DNA of 47,688 nt. Origin: Oscillospiraceae bacterium. Lineage in GTDB: Bacteria; Bacillota; Clostridia; UBA1212; SIG427. How positions within the stretch are numbered: position 1 is the stretch's first letter; each line of letters starts with the position of its first letter. The position numbers and the translations under genes are program-made. The notes under the pieces were generated by a model. The model made no database searches, was not told the DNA's origin, and was given only the letters and a program-made list of their open reading frames with translations. This document shows, in pieces, positions 43,757 to 47,688 of this stretch. The stretch is taken from positions 1-47,688 of the forward strand of contig SVJE01000003.1 in assembly GCA_015069135.1 (NCBI GenBank), in the 5' to 3' direction.

Positions 43757-44599
43757 ATGGAGAAAATGAGTATTACTTTGGATATGGTACAGAAGTTTAA
43801 AGAACAACTATATTATGATGAAAAAAGTGAAGTTACTATAGGGAAATATATGCATGATATTTTGTGTTTTGTTAAGTTTACAAAAGATAAAGAGATTAAT
43901 AAAGCTTTGGTATTGGAGTATAAAGCTTTTCTGGAAAAAGAATACGCTATTTCCAGTTGTAATTCTATGATTGCAGCTATTAACTCTTTTTTCAGGTTTA
44001 TTGGAAGATTTGATTGCATTGTTAAACAGTTTAAGGTTCAGAGAAAGGCTTTTTGTTCTGAGGATAAGGAACTTAGTAGAGGTGAATATATAAGGCTTAT
44101 TGAAACTGCAAAAAGGAAAGGTAATGAAAGGCTAAGTTTAATCATTCAGACTATATGTGGTACAGGAATAAGGGTAAGTGAACTGGAATATATAACTGTG
44201 GAAGCAGTAAGGCAGGGACAGGCAGTAGTGTCTTGTAAGAATAAAACAAGGACCGTGTTTATAGTAAGAGACTTACAGAAGAAACTCCTTAAGTATATTA
44301 AAGATAATGGTATCAGTTCGGGAATAGTGTTTGTAACTAAGAATGGTAAACCTGTAAGCAGATGTAATATATGGCGAGATATGAAGGCTTTGTGTAAAGA
44401 AGCCGGTGTATCTCCGGAAAAGGTGTTTCCTCATAATTTGAGACATCTTTTTGCAAGGACTTTTTATGGTATAGAGAAAGATATAGCTAAACTTGCAGAC
44501 ATATTGGGACATTCAAGTATAAATACTACGAGGATATATATAATTACAACAGGGGAAGAGCATAGAAGGAAGATGGAGGGGATGAGATTGATAATATAA
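43757..44599 (+). CDS. Tyrosine recombinase (probable DNA invertase)
   Basis: 280 residues. An N-terminal SAM-like DNA-binding domain (about 8-95) precedes the catalytic domain. The active-site set is complete: Arg139 (GTGIRVSEL), a Lys in CKNKTRT (161 or 163), His226-x-x-Arg229 (HNLRH), His252 (GHSS) and Tyr261 as nucleophile. Length and Xer-like layout fit the stand-alone recombinases that flip adjacent promoter segments. ATG 43757 has GGGAGG 9 nt upstream. Its stop codon TAA (44597-44599) lies inside the left 25-bp inverted repeat, so gene and target site are physically joined. Expression probably needs read-through of the preceding terminator. No phage or integrative-element genes are nearby. 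Confidence 0.92.
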   Translation: MEKMSITLDMVQKFKEQLYYDEKSEVTIGKYMHDILCFVKFTKDKEINKALVLEYKAFLEKEYAISSCNSMIAAINSFFRFIGRFDCIVKQFKVQRKAFCSEDKELSRGEYIRLIETAKRKGNERLSLIIQTICGTGIRVSELEYITVEAVRQGQAVVSCKNKTRTVFIVRDLQKKLLKYIKDNGISSGIVFVTKNGKPVSRCNIWRDMKALCKEAGVSPEKVFPHNLRHLFARTFYGIEKDIAKLADILGHSSINTTRIYIITTGEEHRRKMEGMRLII

Positions 44600-44620
44600 C
44601 ATAATGGTGATTATGTTGTT
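44596..44620 (+). repeat. Left 25-bp inverted repeat of the invertible segment
   Basis: Exact reverse complement of 44859-44883. It contains the dyad AACATAATGGTGATTATGTT: two 8-bp arms around GGTG, the layout expected of a tyrosine-recombinase core site. Confidence 0.93.
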
Positions 44621-44632
44621 TGTTCACAAGTT

Positions 44633-44657
44633 GTATGATATAAACTTTTTATCATAC
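44633..44657. promoter_or_regulatory. Inverted repeat beside the invertible promoter
   Basis: GTATGATA at 44633-44640 and its reverse complement at 44650-44657, 9-nt centre. It lies just past the expected start of the minus-strand transcript: either an operator or a 5' hairpin in the RNA. Confidence 0.5.
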
Positions 44658-44664
44658 TTAAAAT

Positions 44665-44693
44665 AGTTTATCACACTAAACTGATGAATTCAA
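44665..44693 (-). promoter_or_regulatory. Invertible promoter (currently facing the recombinase)
   Basis: On the minus strand: TTGAAT (44693-44688), 17-nt spacer ending TTTAGTGTGA, TAAACT (44670-44665). The spacer ending and both hexamers resemble the promoter of the LRR-dockerin gene (36075-36103). After inversion the -10 box would lie at about 44809-44814, roughly 110 nt before the ATG at 44923. Confidence 0.65.
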
Positions 44694-44858
44694 GTATACG
44701 TAAAGAACTTTAACGTGTTCTGATTGTGTACTTAATTAATTCTGACACAAAGAAAAAATCTACCATAAAATAGGTTAGGTAGGTTTATTTAATTATATAT
44801 GTATTTCAGTATAAAATAATATTATTTTACGTGTTATATTTAAGCTTGTTCTTTTATC

Positions 44859-44883
44859 AACAACATAATCACCATTATGTTAT
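44859..44883 (-). repeat. Right 25-bp inverted repeat of the invertible segment
   Basis: Exact reverse complement of 44596-44620; it ends 39 nt before the start codon of the surface-protein gene. Confidence 0.93.
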
Positions 44884-44922
44884 CAAGATATTTCACTGAA
44901 TCATTTTGAAAGGGTGTATAAA

Positions 44923-47688
44923 ATGAAATTTATGAAACGATTTGTTGCTGTTGTAATTGCTATGGTGCTTGTAATCTCATCTGTACCAGCAAGCGCAATT
45001 ACAAGCATTGCCTCTTCTATAGAGGAATTAGTAACAGTAGAAGAAACAAAAACAGAGGAAGTTGTTGACAAGAATGATGAAGCAGAGAAATCAATAGTAA
45101 CTGCAAAGCCTGCTGAGACTGTATTAGAAAACACGGCTATGGCTACAGACCCGTATTATTCAAAATATGGGGTTAAATACAATCAGTTATTTACTCTTTA
45201 TCCACAATATCTTTCTCCGGAAGCTTCTGATATAGTTGTTGGTACATTGATTGATAACTATCAGCGTATACTTGATAGTTATGATAGTGGCGATGATTTT
45301 CTTGCTTCATATATGTATTCTTTGAAAAATGGTATTAGTATTCTGGGTAGAGAGTTTTTATCTGGCATAGGCTTAACTCAAAGCACAAAAGAAAAAATGA
45401 TGTCAGATACAGCAGAATTATTGATGAAGAATATCTGTGATACAAATACAGCTCTTACATCTGCTGTCGCAGAAGTATCAGATAACTTCAAAGGAATGAA
45501 AAATATATATGCTGCTACTTCTTCAATTGAAAAAATGGAGTTCATTTCTGATTTACAGGGGGCATGTAAGAATCTTTCAGACACAGAAGTAGAAAAGATA
45601 GTAAATGAACTTTTTGAAAGTTCAGATGATTTTATAAAATATGTTGGTGAAGGTATTGAATATTGGCAACTGGTTGTTGGTATTATTGAGATGCAGGAAA
45701 TTCAGGAAGAAGTAATTTATAGATTGCTTGATAATCTTCCTGAAAATAGCGGATTTAAGGAAGCTCTTATTGTATTGTTAAATGATATGAAAACTGATAT
45801 AGTTTCTCATGTTTTTGATCACTTTTGTACTGAGAAATCTATAGAATTGATTTCTGATGCTATAAAAACTACAATTAATTCCATTGCTGGTGATACTGTT
45901 CTTCCTGGTGCTTTGGCTACTGCTATAGGAAAGCTAGTTATAACTGTAGTTGTTGACTATATATATCAGGGGGCAATGGCTGACGATATAATACAAACTA
46001 CATATTTAAGTTCCTATGTAACAGAATTTCAGATTTCAATCAGCAGTCAGCAATTGAAATTTATGCAGGCTGAGTCTATTACTACTAAAGATATTTCCGA
46101 GTATGAGTTTATGTATTCCTCTATGATAACTACCATATGTACTACTCTTGAAAGTGCATATAAAATGGCAAAGACAAAAGCTGATAAGAGCTTAATACAG
46201 ACGGCGATTGCTTTGTGTAATACATATACTTATGATAAATACATAGATTTCTGTATGCAGGAACTTAAAGCAGATATTGATGCTGGTAAAGTGAAAAAAC
46301 CTGCACAGGTTGAGTCTACAGGCAAGTTAAATGATGTTACCTCGGAAGAAAGTCGTATTTCTATTCAAGAAAAATTCCGTCAGCTTCAGGCTGCATACCC
46401 ACCGAATCAAGGTGTTACATTTACACAAAGTTATGGTGGTGCTATTCAGTGTTTTGGCTTTGCAAGGTTTGCTTTTAATAAGCTTTTTGATTGTGATATG
46501 CCTGCCTGGTATCATAATAACAAAAGATATGAATATGGCACAAATCAGAATGTAGTTGTTATAGGACAGCTTAATGGTTCAGCTGAAATGACAGAGGCTA
46601 ATGTGAAATCATTACTTTCTAATGCCCTTTTAGGTGATATTATTCAGGCCTGTGGAAGTTATTCACAGCATACTATGATGGTAGTGGGTGCTGATGAATC
46701 AGGTGTAATCGTATATGAATGTAACAGATCAGGCGAATGTGGTATTTATCAGAGAACTATAAGCTATGCTTCTTTTGCAGCATCTTATGGTACTCCTCAT
46801 GCAGAAAGTGAATGTGGTGTTACACTTTATCGGGCAGCCAACTATGATAGTCTTTATTGGGATGGTTCAGCTGTATTCTATGATGACAGTGTGAATTTTG
46901 TAATAGATGAAAATGGTGTGCTTACAAAGTATAACGGTTGGCAGAGATATGTAGTTATTCCGGAGGGAGTAACTGCTATTGGTAATAACGCATTTAAGAA
47001 CAATGATAAGATTGTTAGAGTTACAATGACAGATAATGTAAAAAGCATTGGAGATCAAGCTTTTTATGACTGTGATAATTTATATGTATGTGAATTGTCA
47101 AACAATTTGGAATCAATAGGTTATAATGCATTCTATTCTTGTGATAGTCTGTCAAGTGTTGTTATGCCAGATACAGTGAATTATTTGGGTGGTTGGGCAT
47201 ATTGTAATTGTTCTTTGTTATCAAATTTAAAACTGTCAAACGGCATAACAGAAATTGGCATTTCTACATTTGAAAATTGCTGGTCATTAAAAGATGTTAC
47301 ATTGCCTAAAGCACTGACAAAGATGAGGGAAAGAGCTTTTGCAAGCACGGCAATTGAAGAAATAGAAATACCAAAATCGCTAGATTCAGCAAACTGGGGT
47401 AACGTATACAGTTATAATTTTAATAATATGTCTGTACAGGTATATAATGGACCGTTTTATCTATGTGAAAATCTTAAAAGTGTCACATTTGAGGAAGGAA
47501 CCACACAAGTCGCAAATTCATTGTTTGCCGGATGTGTTGGCATTGAAAAGGTTGTGATTCCTGACACAGTAACAGTTATAGAGGGCTGGTCTTTTTCAGG
47601 ATGTGTACGTTTGTCAGAAGTGACTATAGGAAATAGTGTAACGAAAATTGAATCAAATGCTTTTTATAAGTGTATATCTTTAGAAGAA
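44923..47688 (+). CDS. LRR (BspA-like) surface protein with cysteine-peptidase-like domain, 3' end outside window
   Basis: 922 codons are visible, open to the window edge. Signal peptide at about 1-25 (VISSVPASA), an acidic linker, a long mainly helical region (about 70-470), then a papain-like-fold candidate domain (about 490-640): Cys510 in IQCFGFARF, His583 in SQHTMMVVGA and Asn601 in YECNRSG would form the Cys-His-Asn triad. LRR_5 repeats start at about 655 (VIPEGVTAIGNNAF) and continue to the edge. A secreted enzyme or adhesin that cuts protein, peptidoglycan or amide bonds is plausible. AAAGGGTG precedes ATG 44923. Its start lies 39 nt after the right inverted repeat, so transcription should depend on the orientation of the switch. 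Confidence 0.85.
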   Translation, partial: MKFMKRFVAVVIAMVLVISSVPASAITSIASSIEELVTVEETKTEEVVDKNDEAEKSIVTAKPAETVLENTAMATDPYYSKYGVKYNQLFTLYPQYLSPEASDIVVGTLIDNYQRILDSYDSGDDFLASYMYSLKNGISILGREFLSGIGLTQSTKEKMMSDTAELLMKNICDTNTALTSAVAEVSDNFKGMKNIYAATSSIEKMEFISDLQGACKNLSDTEVEKIVNELFESSDDFIKYVGEGIEYWQLVVGIIEMQEIQEEVIYRLLDNLPENSGFKEALIVLLNDMKTDIVSHVFDHFCTEKSIELISDAIKTTINSIAGDTVLPGALATAIGKLVITVVVDYIYQGAMADDIIQTTYLSSYVTEFQISISSQQLKFMQAESITTKDISEYEFMYSSMITTICTTLESAYKMAKTKADKSLIQTAIALCNTYTYDKYIDFCMQELKADIDAGKVKKPAQVESTGKLNDVTSEESRISIQEKFRQLQAAYPPNQGVTFTQSYGGAIQCFGFARFAFNKLFDCDMPAWYHNNKRYEYGTNQNVVVIGQLNGSAEMTEANVKSLLSNALLGDIIQACGSYSQHTMMVVGADESGVIVYECNRSGECGIYQRTISYASFAASYGTPHAESECGVTLYRAANYDSLYWDGSAVFYDDSVNFVIDENGVLTKYNGWQRYVVIPEGVTAIGNNAFKNNDKIVRVTMTDNVKSIGDQAFYDCDNLYVCELSNNLESIGYNAFYSCDSLSSVVMPDTVNYLGGWAYCNCSLLSNLKLSNGITEIGISTFENCWSLKDVTLPKALTKMRERAFASTAIEEIEIPKSLDSANWGNVYSYNFNNMSVQVYNGPFYLCENLKSVTFEEGTTQVANSLFAGCVGIEKVVIPDTVTVIEGWSFSGCVRLSEVTIGNSVTKIESNAFYKCISLEE

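Larger units (their letters stand above)
44621..44858. mobile_element. 238-bp invertible DNA segment (phase switch)
   Basis: A non-coding, AT-rich segment held between perfect 25-bp inverted repeats, directly after a tyrosine recombinase and directly before a surface-protein gene. It holds a promoter-like sequence on the minus strand and no comparably good one on the plus strand. Inversion would aim that promoter at the gene starting at 44923. It makes up most of the 323-nt gap between the two genes. Confidence 0.82.

Noticed and set aside
43757..44599. Recombinase as integrase of a prophage or conjugative element
   Set aside because: No phage, relaxase or excisionase genes and no long att repeats nearby; the adjacent perfect inverted repeats fit an invertase better.
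44700..44858. Plus-strand promoter in the present orientation of the invertible segment
   Set aside because: Only a TATAAA-like -10 near 44810 with a poor -35 was found; clearly weaker than the minus-strand promoter. A low basal level cannot be excluded.

Overview
The window is AT-rich DNA with strong Shine-Dalgarno sites. Its gene families (BspA-like leucine-rich surface proteins, InlB-type repeats, a Hint domain, a dockerin, a desulfoferrodoxin-like protein, a PqqD/HPr-kinase operon) point to an anaerobic gut or rumen Clostridia member, most likely Lachnospiraceae. No rRNA, tRNA, CRISPR array or transposase was recognised.

Layout. (1) 1-5445: the tail of a secreted protein, a small lipoprotein, a DUF4375/DMP19-like protein, a Fic protein with altered key residues, then a same-strand run of nitroreductase, superoxide-reductase-like protein, SDR dehydrogenase and GH43-type glycosidase, and an intergenic stretch with a decayed DUF421-like gene start. 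(2) 5446-9159: PAP2 phosphatase and acyltransferase-3 overlapping, converging on an acyl-CoA-ligase-type enzyme. (3) 9393-30755: four large secreted proteins (1563, 1632, 754 and 2990 aa) built from shared modules. One ends in a sialate-O-acetylesterase-type domain and one in a Hint domain. (4) 30771-34307: two 39-aa precursor-like peptides followed by an HPr-kinase-like protein, PqqD, a membrane-anchored Pro/Thr-rich protein, an S24/S26-type peptidase and an NTP_transf_5 protein. This resembles the tailoring half of a lasso-peptide cluster without macrocyclase, B2 protease or transporter. (5) 34398-35909: a phosphohexomutase with its own promoter. (6) 36238-47688: a 2481-aa LRR protein with a dockerin and a 1.37-kb internal duplication, a tyrosine recombinase, a 238-bp segment between perfect 25-bp inverted repeats, and a second LRR surface protein running off the window.

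Two systems stand out. The first is a self-contained phase-variation module at 43757-47688: recombinase, invertible promoter segment and surface-protein gene. A promoter-like sequence inside the segment now points away from the surface gene, so the state seen is probably OFF. The second is the RiPP-like operon, whose second precursor is preceded by a consensus promoter with its -10 box in the loop edge of a perfect 14-bp inverted repeat. All function statements come from motif recognition by eye; no database search was run.
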